Positions 10,401 to 22,752 of a stretch of 30,586 nt of DNA are shown piece after piece. Numbering within the stretch: the first letter of the stretch is position 1; each line of letters starts with the position of its first letter. The stretch comes from Mesostigma viride (taxonomy: Eukaryota > Streptophyta > Mesostigmatophyceae > Mesostigmatales > Mesostigmataceae). Location of the stretch: contig RPFO01000837.1 in assembly GCA_009746045.1 (NCBI GenBank), forward strand, positions 1-30,586, written 5' to 3'. The notes under the pieces are model-generated. The model saw nothing but the letters and a program-made list of their open reading frames with translations, did not search any database and was not told the DNA's origin. The translations under genes were made by a program, and so were the position numbers.

Positions 10401-13400
10401 TACGCCCCGCAACGTTGCGCTTGCTGAGACATGCTTTCTGTAGTATAGGTACGCCCCGCAACGTTGCGCTTGCTGAGACATGCTTTCTGTAGTATAGGTA
10501 CGCCCCGCAACGTTGCGCTTGCTGAGACATGCTTTCTGTAGTATAGGTACGCCCCGCAACGTTGCGCTTGCTGAGACATGCTTTCTGTAGTATAGGTACG
10601 CCCCGCAACGTTGCGCTTGCTGAGACATGCTTTCTGTAGTATAGGTACGCCCCGCAACGTTGCGCTTGCTGAGACATGCTTTCTGTAGTATAGGTACGCC
10701 CCGCAACGTTGCGCTTGCTGAGACATGCTTTCTGTAGTATAGGTACGCCCCGCAACGTTGCGCTTGCTGAGACATGCTTTCTGTAGTATAGGTACGCCCC
10801 GCAACGTTGCGCTTGCTGAGACATGCTTTCTGTAGTATAGGTACGCCCCGCAACGTTGCGCTTGCTGAGACATGCTTTCTGTAGTATAGGTACGCCCCGC
10901 AACGTTGCGCTTGCTGAGACATGCTTTCTGTAGTATAGGTACGCCCCGCAACGTTGCGCTTGCTGAGACATGCTTTCTGTAGTATAGGTACGCCCCGCAA
11001 CGTTGCGCTTGCTGAGACATGCTTTCTGTAGTATAGGTACGCCCCGCAACGTTGCGCTTGCTGAGACATGCTTTCTGTAGTATAGGTACGCCCCGCAACG
11101 TTGCGCTTGCTGAGACATGCTTTCTGTAGTATAGGTACGCCCCGCAACGTTGCGCTTGCTGAGACATGCTTTCTGTAGTATAGGTACGCCCCGCAACGTT
11201 GCGCTTGCTGAGACATGCTTTCTGTAGTATAGGTACGCCCCGCAACGTTGCGCTTGCTGAGACATGCTTTCTGTAGTATAGGTACGCCCCGCAACGTTGC
11301 GCTTGCTGAGACATGCTTTCTGTAGTATAGGTACGCCCCGCAACGTTGCGCTTGCTGAGACATGCTTTCTGTAGTATAGGTACGCCCCGCAACGTTGCGC
11401 TTGCTGAGACATGCTTTCTGTAGTATAGGTACGCCCCGCAACGTTGCGCTTGCTGAGACATGCTTTCTGTAGTATAGGTACGCCCCGCAACGTTGCGCTT
11501 GCTGAGACATGCTTTCTGTAGTATAGGTACGCCCCGCAACGTTGCGCTTGCTGAGACATGCTTTCTGTAGTATAGGTACGCCCCGCAACGTTGCGCTTGC
11601 TGAGACATGCTTTCTGTAGTATAGGTACGCCCCGCAACGTTGCGCTTGCTGAGACATGCTTTCTGTAGTATAGGTACGCCCCGCAACGTTGCGCTTGCTG
11701 AGACATGCTTTCTGTAGTATAGGTACGCCCCGCAACGTTGCGCTTGCTGAGACATGCTTTCTGTAGTATAGGTACGCCCCGCAACGTTGCGCTTGCTGAG
11801 ACATGCTTTCTGTAGTATAGGTACGCCCCGCAACGTTGCGCTTGCTGAGACATGCTTTCTGTAGTATAGGTACGCCCCGCAACGTTGCGCTTGCTGAGAC
11901 ATGCTTTCTGTAGTATAGGTACGCCCCGCAACGTTGCGCTTGCTGAGACATGCTTTCTGTAGTATAGGTACGCCCCGCAACGTTGCGCTTGCTGAGACAT
12001 GCTTTCTGTAGTATAGGTACGCCCCGCAACGTTGCGCTTGCTGAGACATGCTTTCTGTAGTATAGGTACGCCCCGCAACGTTGCGCTTGCTGAGACATGC
12101 TTTCTGTAGTATAGGTACGCCCCGCAACGTTGCGCTTGCTGAGACATGCTTTCTGTAGTATAGGTACGCCCCGCAACGTTGCGCTTGCTGAGACATGCTT
12201 TCTGTAGTATAGGTACGCCCCGCAACGTTGCGCTTGCTGAGACATGCTTTCTGTAGTATAGGTACGCCCCGCAACGTTGCGCTTGCTGAGACATGCTTTC
12301 TGTAGTATAGGTACGCCCCGCAACGTTGCGCTTGCTGAGACATGCTTTCTGTAGTATAGGTACGCCCCGCAACGTTGCGCTTGCTGAGACATGCTTTCTG
12401 TAGTATAGGTACGCCCCGCAACGTTGCGCTTGCTGAGACATGCTTTCTGTAGTATAGGTACGCCCCGCAACGTTGCGCTTGCTGAGACATGCTTTCTGTA
12501 GTATAGGTACGCCCCGCAACGTTGCGCTTGCTGAGACATGCTTTCTGTAGTATAGGTACGCCCCGCAACGTTGCGCTTGCTGAGACATGCTTTCTGTAGT
12601 ATAGGTACGCCCCGCAACGTTGCGCTTGCTGAGACATGCTTTCTGTAGTATAGGTACGCCCCGCAACGTTGCGCTTGCTGAGACATGCTTTCTGTAGTAT
12701 AGGTACGCCCCGCAACGTTGCGCTTGCTGAGACATGCTTTCTGTAGTATAGGTACGCCCCGCAACGTTGCGCTTGCTGAGACATGCTTTCTGTAGTATAG
12801 GTACGCCCCGCAACGTTGCGCTTGCTGAGACATGCTTTCTGTAGTATAGGTACGCCCCGCAACGTTGCGCTTGCTGAGACATGCTTTCTGTAGTATAGGT
12901 ACGCCCCGCAACGTTGCGCTTGCTGAGACATGCTTTCTGTAGTATAGGTACGCCCCGCAACGTTGCGCTTGCTGAGACATGCTTTCTGTAGTATAGGTAC
13001 GCCCCGCAACGTTGCGCTTGCTGAGACATGCTTTCTGTAGTATAGGTACGCCCCGCAACGTTGCGCTTGCTGAGACATGCTTTCTGTAGTATAGGTACGC
13101 CCCGCAACGTTGCGCTTGCTGAGACATGCTTTCTGTAGTATAGGTACGCCCCGCAACGTTGCGCTTGCTGAGACATGCTTTCTGTAGTATAGGTACGCCC
13201 CGCAACGTTGCGCTTGCTGAGACATGCTTTCTGTAGTATAGGTACGCCCCGCAACGTTGCGCTTGCTGAGACATGCTTTCTGTAGTATAGGTACGCCCCG
13301 CAACGTTGCGCTTGCTGAGACATGCTTTCTGTAGTATAGGTACGCCCCGCAACGTTGCGCTTGCTGAGACATGCTTTCTGTAGTATAGGTACGCCCCGCA

Positions 13401-16382
13401 ACGTTGCGCTTGCTGAGACATGCTTTCTGTAGTATAGGTACGCCCCGCAACGTTGCGCTTGCTGAGACATGCTTTCTGTAGTATAGGTACGCCCCGCAAC
13501 GTTGCGCTTGCTGAGACATGCTTTCTGTAGTATAGGTACGCCCCGCAACGTTGCGCTTGCTGAGACATGCTTTCTGTAGTATAGGTACGCCCCGCAACGT
13601 TGCGCTTGCTGAGACATGCTTTCTGTAGTATAGGTACGCCCCGCAACGTTGCGCTTGCTGAGACATGCTTTCTGTAGTATAGGTACGCCCCGCAACGTTG
13701 CGCTTGCTGAGACATGCTTTCTGTAGTATAGGTACGCCCCGCAACGTTGCGCTTGCTGAGACATGCTTTCTGTAGTATAGGTACGCCCCGCAACGTTGCG
13801 CTTGCTGAGACATGCTTTCTGTAGTATAGGTACGCCCCGCAACGTTGCGCTTGCTGAGACATGCTTTCTGTAGTATAGGTACGCCCCGCAACGTTGCGCT
13901 TGCTGAGACATGCTTTCTGTAGTATAGGTACGCCCCGCAACGTTGCGCTTGCTGAGACATGCTTTCTGTAGTATAGGTACGCCCCGCAACGTTGCGCTTG
14001 CTGAGACATGCTTTCTGTAGTATAGGTACGCCCCGCAACGTTGCGCTTGCTGAGACATGCTTTCTGTAGTATAGGTACGCCCCGCAACGTTGCGCTTGCT
14101 GAGACATGCTTTCTGTAGTATAGGTACGCCCCGCAACGTTGCGCTTGCTGAGACATGCTTTCTGTAGTATAGGTACGCCCCGCAACGTTGCGCTTGCTGA
14201 GACATGCTTTCTGTAGTATAGGTACGCCCCGCAACGTTGCGCTTGCTGAGACATGCTTTCTGTAGTATAGGTACGCCCCGCAACGTTGCGCTTGCTGAGA
14301 CATGCTTTCTGTAGTATAGGTACGCCCCGCAACGTTGCGCTTGCTGAGACATGCTTTCTGTAGTATAGGTACGCCCCGCAACGTTGCGCTTGCTGAGACA
14401 TGCTTTCTGTAGTATAGGTACGCCCCGCAACGTTGCGCTTGCTGAGACATGCTTTCTGTAGTATAGGTACGCCCCGCAACGTTGCGCTTGCTGAGACATG
14501 CTTTCTGTAGTATAGGTACGCCCCGCAACGTTGCGCTTGCTGAGACATGCTTTCTGTAGTATAGGTACGCCCCGCAACGTTGCGCTTGCTGAGACATGCT
14601 TTCTGTAGTATAGGTACGCCCCGCAACGTTGCGCTTGCTGAGACATGCTTTCTGTAGTATAGGTACGCCCCGCAACGTTGCGCTTGCTGAGACATGCTTT
14701 CTGTAGTATAGGTACGCCCCGCAACGTTGCGCTTGCTGAGACATGCTTTCTGTAGTATAGGTACGCCCCGCAACGTTGCGCTTGCTGAGACATGCTTTCT
14801 GTAGTATAGGTACGCCCCGCAACGTTGCGCTTGCTGAGACATGCTTTCTGTAGTATAGGTACGCCCCGCAACGTTGCGCTTGCTGAGACATGCTTTCTGT
14901 AGTATAGGTACGCCCCGCAACGTTGCGCTTGCTGAGACATGCTTTCTGTAGTATAGGTACGCCCCGCAACGTTGCGCTTGCTGAGACATGCTTTCTGTAG
15001 TATAGGTACGCCCCGCAACGTTGCGCTTGCTGAGACATGCTTTCTGTAGTATAGGTACGCCCCGCAACGTTGCGCTTGCTGAGACATGCTTTCTGTAGTA
15101 TAGGTACGCCCCGCAACGTTGCGCTTGCTGAGACATGCTTTCTGTAGTATAGGTACGCCCCGCAACGTTGCGCTTGCTGAGACATGCTTTCTGTAGTATA
15201 GGTACGCCCCGCAACGTTGCGCTTGCTGAGACATGCTTTCTGTAGTATAGGTACGCCCCGCAACGTTGCGCTTGCTGAGACATGCTTTCTGTAGTATAGG
15301 TACGCCCCGCAACGTTGCGCTTGCTGAGACATGCTTTCTGTAGTATAGGTACGCCCCGCAACGTTGCGCTTGCTGAGACATGCTTTCTGTAGTATAGGTA
15401 CGCCCCGCAACGTTGCGCTTGCTGAGACATGCTTTCTGTAGTATAGGTACGCCCCGCAACGTTGCGCTTGCTGAGACATGCTTTCTGTAGTATAGGTACG
15501 CCCCGCAACGTTGCGCTTGCTGAGACATGCTTTCTGTAGTATAGGTACGCCCCGCAACGTTGCGCTTGCTGAGACATGCTTTCTGTAGTATAGGTACGCC
15601 CCGCAACGTTGCGCTTGCTGAGACATGCTTTCTGTAGTATAGGTACGCCCCGCAACGTTGCGCTTGCTGAGACATGCTTTCTGTAGTATAGGTACGCCCC
15701 GCAACGTTGCGCTTGCTGAGACATGCTTTCTGTAGTATAGGTACGCCCCGCAACGTTGCGCTTGCTGAGACATGCTTTCTGTAGTATAGGTACGCCCCGC
15801 AACGTTGCGCTTGCTGAGACATGCTTTCTGTAGTATAGGTACGCCCCGCAACGTTGCGCTTGCTGAGACATGCTTTCTGTAGTATAGGTACGCCCCGCAA
15901 CGTTGCGCTTGCTGAGACATGCTTTCTGTAGTATAGGTACGCCCCGCAACGTTGCGCTTGCTGAGACATGCTTTCTGTAGTATAGGTACGCCCCGCAACG
16001 TTGCGCTTGCTGAGACATGCTTTCTGTAGTATAGGTACGCCCCGCAACGTTGCGCTTGCTGAGACATGCTTTCTGTAGTATAGGTACGCCCCGCAACGTT
16101 GCGCTTGCTGAGACATGCTTTCTGTAGTATAGGTACGCCCCGCAACGTTGCGCTTGCTGAGACATGCTTTCTGTAGTATAGGTACGCCCCGCAACGTTGC
16201 GCTTGCTGAGACATGCTTTCTGTAGTATAGGTACGCCCCGCAACGTTGCGCTTGCTGAGACATGCTTTCTGTAGTATAGGTACGCCCCGCAACGTTGCGC
16301 TTGCTGAGACATGCTTTCTGTAGTATAGGTACGCCCCGCAACGTTGCGCTTGCTGAGACATGCTTTCTGTAGTATAGGTACG
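1487..16382. repeat. Homogeneous block: 304 apparently identical 49-bp units
   Basis: The distance is exactly 304 x 49 = 14,896 bp. Rows of sequence 2,940 bp apart (60 units) are the same at 1501, 4441, 7381, 10321, 13261 and 16201, so phase is never lost. The minus-strand translations of all three frames through this block show only the three consensus registers, so I see no substitution either, although I did not compare each base one by one. Confidence 0.93.
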
Positions 16383-16443
16383 CCCCGCAACGTTGCGCTT
16401 GCTGAGACATGCTTTCTGTAGTATAGTACGCAGTATAGGTACG
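16383..16443. repeat. Unit 309 with a 12-bp insertion
   Basis: This unit is 61 bp. After the normal ...gtagtatag (ending 16426) comes an extra tacgcagtatag (16427-16438), then the normal gtacg. The insert looks like an imperfect copy of gtataggtacgc, with one G lost and an A gained. It is the only interruption between 1487 and 20797. Twelve is a multiple of three, so the frame rotation of neighbouring units is kept. In the minus frames it appears as short local changes such as ILRTILQK. Confidence 0.95.
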
Positions 16444-19400
16444 CCCCGCAACGTTGCGCTTGCTGAGACATGCTTTCTGTAGTATAGGTACGCCCCGCAA
16501 CGTTGCGCTTGCTGAGACATGCTTTCTGTAGTATAGGTACGCCCCGCAACGTTGCGCTTGCTGAGACATGCTTTCTGTAGTATAGGTACGCCCCGCAACG
16601 TTGCGCTTGCTGAGACATGCTTTCTGTAGTATAGGTACGCCCCGCAACGTTGCGCTTGCTGAGACATGCTTTCTGTAGTATAGGTACGCCCCGCAACGTT
16701 GCGCTTGCTGAGACATGCTTTCTGTAGTATAGGTACGCCCCGCAACGTTGCGCTTGCTGAGACATGCTTTCTGTAGTATAGGTACGCCCCGCAACGTTGC
16801 GCTTGCTGAGACATGCTTTCTGTAGTATAGGTACGCCCCGCAACGTTGCGCTTGCTGAGACATGCTTTCTGTAGTATAGGTACGCCCCGCAACGTTGCGC
16901 TTGCTGAGACATGCTTTCTGTAGTATAGGTACGCCCCGCAACGTTGCGCTTGCTGAGACATGCTTTCTGTAGTATAGGTACGCCCCGCAACGTTGCGCTT
17001 GCTGAGACATGCTTTCTGTAGTATAGGTACGCCCCGCAACGTTGCGCTTGCTGAGACATGCTTTCTGTAGTATAGGTACGCCCCGCAACGTTGCGCTTGC
17101 TGAGACATGCTTTCTGTAGTATAGGTACGCCCCGCAACGTTGCGCTTGCTGAGACATGCTTTCTGTAGTATAGGTACGCCCCGCAACGTTGCGCTTGCTG
17201 AGACATGCTTTCTGTAGTATAGGTACGCCCCGCAACGTTGCGCTTGCTGAGACATGCTTTCTGTAGTATAGGTACGCCCCGCAACGTTGCGCTTGCTGAG
17301 ACATGCTTTCTGTAGTATAGGTACGCCCCGCAACGTTGCGCTTGCTGAGACATGCTTTCTGTAGTATAGGTACGCCCCGCAACGTTGCGCTTGCTGAGAC
17401 ATGCTTTCTGTAGTATAGGTACGCCCCGCAACGTTGCGCTTGCTGAGACATGCTTTCTGTAGTATAGGTACGCCCCGCAACGTTGCGCTTGCTGAGACAT
17501 GCTTTCTGTAGTATAGGTACGCCCCGCAACGTTGCGCTTGCTGAGACATGCTTTCTGTAGTATAGGTACGCCCCGCAACGTTGCGCTTGCTGAGACATGC
17601 TTTCTGTAGTATAGGTACGCCCCGCAACGTTGCGCTTGCTGAGACATGCTTTCTGTAGTATAGGTACGCCCCGCAACGTTGCGCTTGCTGAGACATGCTT
17701 TCTGTAGTATAGGTACGCCCCGCAACGTTGCGCTTGCTGAGACATGCTTTCTGTAGTATAGGTACGCCCCGCAACGTTGCGCTTGCTGAGACATGCTTTC
17801 TGTAGTATAGGTACGCCCCGCAACGTTGCGCTTGCTGAGACATGCTTTCTGTAGTATAGGTACGCCCCGCAACGTTGCGCTTGCTGAGACATGCTTTCTG
17901 TAGTATAGGTACGCCCCGCAACGTTGCGCTTGCTGAGACATGCTTTCTGTAGTATAGGTACGCCCCGCAACGTTGCGCTTGCTGAGACATGCTTTCTGTA
18001 GTATAGGTACGCCCCGCAACGTTGCGCTTGCTGAGACATGCTTTCTGTAGTATAGGTACGCCCCGCAACGTTGCGCTTGCTGAGACATGCTTTCTGTAGT
18101 ATAGGTACGCCCCGCAACGTTGCGCTTGCTGAGACATGCTTTCTGTAGTATAGGTACGCCCCGCAACGTTGCGCTTGCTGAGACATGCTTTCTGTAGTAT
18201 AGGTACGCCCCGCAACGTTGCGCTTGCTGAGACATGCTTTCTGTAGTATAGGTACGCCCCGCAACGTTGCGCTTGCTGAGACATGCTTTCTGTAGTATAG
18301 GTACGCCCCGCAACGTTGCGCTTGCTGAGACATGCTTTCTGTAGTATAGGTACGCCCCGCAACGTTGCGCTTGCTGAGACATGCTTTCTGTAGTATAGGT
18401 ACGCCCCGCAACGTTGCGCTTGCTGAGACATGCTTTCTGTAGTATAGGTACGCCCCGCAACGTTGCGCTTGCTGAGACATGCTTTCTGTAGTATAGGTAC
18501 GCCCCGCAACGTTGCGCTTGCTGAGACATGCTTTCTGTAGTATAGGTACGCCCCGCAACGTTGCGCTTGCTGAGACATGCTTTCTGTAGTATAGGTACGC
18601 CCCGCAACGTTGCGCTTGCTGAGACATGCTTTCTGTAGTATAGGTACGCCCCGCAACGTTGCGCTTGCTGAGACATGCTTTCTGTAGTATAGGTACGCCC
18701 CGCAACGTTGCGCTTGCTGAGACATGCTTTCTGTAGTATAGGTACGCCCCGCAACGTTGCGCTTGCTGAGACATGCTTTCTGTAGTATAGGTACGCCCCG
18801 CAACGTTGCGCTTGCTGAGACATGCTTTCTGTAGTATAGGTACGCCCCGCAACGTTGCGCTTGCTGAGACATGCTTTCTGTAGTATAGGTACGCCCCGCA
18901 ACGTTGCGCTTGCTGAGACATGCTTTCTGTAGTATAGGTACGCCCCGCAACGTTGCGCTTGCTGAGACATGCTTTCTGTAGTATAGGTACGCCCCGCAAC
19001 GTTGCGCTTGCTGAGACATGCTTTCTGTAGTATAGGTACGCCCCGCAACGTTGCGCTTGCTGAGACATGCTTTCTGTAGTATAGGTACGCCCCGCAACGT
19101 TGCGCTTGCTGAGACATGCTTTCTGTAGTATAGGTACGCCCCGCAACGTTGCGCTTGCTGAGACATGCTTTCTGTAGTATAGGTACGCCCCGCAACGTTG
19201 CGCTTGCTGAGACATGCTTTCTGTAGTATAGGTACGCCCCGCAACGTTGCGCTTGCTGAGACATGCTTTCTGTAGTATAGGTACGCCCCGCAACGTTGCG
19301 CTTGCTGAGACATGCTTTCTGTAGTATAGGTACGCCCCGCAACGTTGCGCTTGCTGAGACATGCTTTCTGTAGTATAGGTACGCCCCGCAACGTTGCGCT

Positions 19401-21343
19401 TGCTGAGACATGCTTTCTGTAGTATAGGTACGCCCCGCAACGTTGCGCTTGCTGAGACATGCTTTCTGTAGTATAGGTACGCCCCGCAACGTTGCGCTTG
19501 CTGAGACATGCTTTCTGTAGTATAGGTACGCCCCGCAACGTTGCGCTTGCTGAGACATGCTTTCTGTAGTATAGGTACGCCCCGCAACGTTGCGCTTGCT
19601 GAGACATGCTTTCTGTAGTATAGGTACGCCCCGCAACGTTGCGCTTGCTGAGACATGCTTTCTGTAGTATAGGTACGCCCCGCAACGTTGCGCTTGCTGA
19701 GACATGCTTTCTGTAGTATAGGTACGCCCCGCAACGTTGCGCTTGCTGAGACATGCTTTCTGTAGTATAGGTACGCCCCGCAACGTTGCGCTTGCTGAGA
19801 CATGCTTTCTGTAGTATAGGTACGCCCCGCAACGTTGCGCTTGCTGAGACATGCTTTCTGTAGTATAGGTACGCCCCGCAACGTTGCGCTTGCTGAGACA
19901 TGCTTTCTGTAGTATAGGTACGCCCCGCAACGTTGCGCTTGCTGAGACATGCTTTCTGTAGTATAGGTACGCCCCGCAACGTTGCGCTTGCTGAGACATG
20001 CTTTCTGTAGTATAGGTACGCCCCGCAACGTTGCGCTTGCTGAGACATGCTTTCTGTAGTATAGGTACGCCCCGCAACGTTGCGCTTGCTGAGACATGCT
20101 TTCTGTAGTATAGGTACGCCCCGCAACGTTGCGCTTGCTGAGACATGCTTTCTGTAGTATAGGTACGCCCCGCAACGTTGCGCTTGCTGAGACATGCTTT
20201 CTGTAGTATAGGTACGCCCCGCAACGTTGCGCTTGCTGAGACATGCTTTCTGTAGTATAGGTACGCCCCGCAACGTTGCGCTTGCTGAGACATGCTTTCT
20301 GTAGTATAGGTACGCCCCGCAACGTTGCGCTTGCTGAGACATGCTTTCTGTAGTATAGGTACGCCCCGCAACGTTGCGCTTGCTGAGACATGCTTTCTGT
20401 AGTATAGGTACGCCCCGCAACGTTGCGCTTGCTGAGACATGCTTTCTGTAGTATAGGTACGCCCCGCAACGTTGCGCTTGCTGAGACATGCTTTCTGTAG
20501 TATAGGTACGCCCCGCAACGTTGCGCTTGCTGAGACATGCTTTCTGTAGTATAGGTACGCCCCGCAACGTTGCGCTTGCTGAGACATGCTTTCTGTAGTA
20601 TAGGTACGCCCCGCAACGTTGCGCTTGCTGAGACATGCTTTCTGTAGTATAGGTACGCCCCGCAACGTTGCGCTTGCTGAGACATGCTTTCTGTAGTATA
20701 GGTACGCCCCGCAACGTTGCGCTTGCTGAGACATGCTTTCTGTAGTATAGGTACGCCCCGCAACGTTGCGCTTGCTGAGACATGCTTTCTGTAGTACAGG
20801 TACGCCCCGCAACGTTGCGCTTGCTGAGACATGCTTTCTGTAGTATAGGTACGCCCCGCAACGTTGCGCTTGCTGAGACATGCTTTCTGTAGTATAGGTA
20901 CGCCCCGCAACGTTGCGCTTGCTGAGACATGCTTTCTGTAGTATAGGTACGCCCCGCAACGTTGCGCTTGCTGAGACATGCTTTCTGTAGTATAGGTACG
21001 CCCCGCAACGTTGCGCTTGCTGAGACATGCTTTCTGTAGTATAGGTACGCCCCGCAACGTTGCGCTTGCTGAGACATGCTTTCTGTAGTATAGGTACGCC
21101 CCGCAACGTTGCGCTTGCTGAGACATGCTTTCTGTAGTATAGGTACGCCCCGCAACGTTGCGCTTGCTGAGACATGCTTTCTGTAGTATAGGTACGCCCC
21201 GCAACGTTGCGCTTGCTGAGACATGCTTTCTGTAGTATAGGTACGCCCCGCAACGTTGCGCTTGCTGAGACATGCTTTCTGTAGTATAGGTACGCCCCGC
21301 AACGTTGCGCTTGCTGAGACATGCTTTCTGTAGTATAGGTACG
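16444..21343. repeat. Homogeneous block: 100 units, one with a base change
   Basis: Exactly 100 x 49 bp. The only departure I find is C instead of T at 20797 (unit position 42), the same gtaCag variant as units 2 and 3 at the far left edge. Confidence 0.93.
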
Positions 21344-22752
21344 CCCCGCAACGTTGCGCTTGCTGAGACATGCTTTCTGTAGTATAGGTACGCTTTCTGT
21401 AGTATAGGTACGCCCCGCAACGTTGCGCTTGCTGAGACATGCTTTCTGTAGTATAGGTACGCCCCGCAACGTTGCGCTTGCTGAGACATGCTTTCTGTAG
21501 TATAGGTACGCCCCGCAACGTTGCGCTTGCTGAGACATGCTTTCTGTAGTATAGGTACGCCCCGCACGTTGCGCTTGCTGAGACATGCTTTCTGTAGTAT
21601 AGGTACGCCCCGCAACGTTGCGCTTGCTGAGACATGCTTTCTGTAGTATAGGTACGCCCCGCAACGTTGCGCTTGCTGAGACATGCTTTCTGTAGTATAG
21701 GTACGCTTTCTGTAGTATAGGTACGCCCGCAACGTTGCGCTTGCTGAGACATGCTTTCTGTAGTATAGGTACGCCCCGCAACGTTGCGCTTGCTGAGACA
21801 TGCTTTCTGTAGTATAGGTACGCCCCGCAACGTTGCGCTTGCTGAGACATGCTTTCTGTAGTATAGGTTTCTGTAGTATAGGTACGCCCCGCAACGTTGC
21901 GCTTGCTGAGACATGCTTTCTGTAGTATAGGTACGCCCCGCAACGTTGCGCTTGCTGAGACATGCTTTCTGTAGTATAGGTACGCCCCGCAACGTTGCGC
22001 TTGCTGAGACATGCTTTCTGTAGTATAGGTACGCCCCGCAACGTTGCGCTTGCTGAGACATGCTTTCTGTAGTATAGGTACGCCCCGCAACGTTGCGCTT
22101 GCTGAGACATGCTTTCTGTAGTAGCTTTCTGTAGTATAGGTACGCCCCGCAACGTTGCGCTTGCTGAGACATGCTTTCTGTAGTATAGGTACGCCCCGCA
22201 ACGTTGCGCTTGCTGAGACATGCTTTCTGTAGTATAGGTACGCCCCGCAACGTTGCGCTTGCTGAGACATGCTTTCTGTAGTATAGGTACGCCCCGCAAC
22301 GTTGCGCTTGCTGAGACATGCTTTCTGTAGTATAGGTACGCCCCGCAACGTTGCGCTTGCTGAGACATGCTTTCTGTAGTATAGGTACGCCCCGCAACGT
22401 TGCGCTTGCTGAGACATGCTTTCTGTAGTATAGGTACGCCCCGCAACGTTGCGCTTGCTGAGACATGCTTTCTGTAGTATAGGTACGCCCCGCAACGTTG
22501 CGCTTGCTGAGACATGCTTTCTGTAGTATAGGTACGCCCCGCAACGTTGCGCTTGCTGAGACATGCTTTCTGTAGTATAGGTACGCCCCGCAACGTTGCG
22601 CTTGCTGAGACATGCTTTCTGTAGTATAGGTACGCCCCGCAACGTTGCGCTTGCTGAGACATGCTTTCTGTAGTATAGGTACGCCCCGCAACGTTGCGCT
22701 TGCTGAGACATGCTTTCTGTAGTATAGGTACGCTTTCTGTAGTATAGGTACG
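21344..22752. repeat. Damaged zone of the array: 27 units with five partial duplications
   Basis: Duplications of the segment beginning gctttctg or tttctg: a 20-bp copy at 21392-21411 (original 21372-21391); 20 bp at 21705-21724 (original 21685-21704); 15 bp at 21868-21882 (original 21853-21867); 13 bp at 22124-22136 (original 22111-22123); 20 bp at 22732-22751 (original 22712-22731). Single-base losses: an A at about 21566, giving CCCCGCACGTT and breaking the palindrome, and a C in the run at 21726-21728. Unit lengths are 69, 48, 69, 48, 64, 62 and 69 bp among normal 49s. Nothing in the 304-unit left block resembles this. The likely mechanism is slippage or short-homology template switching that restarts at the same place in the unit. 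Confidence 0.95.
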
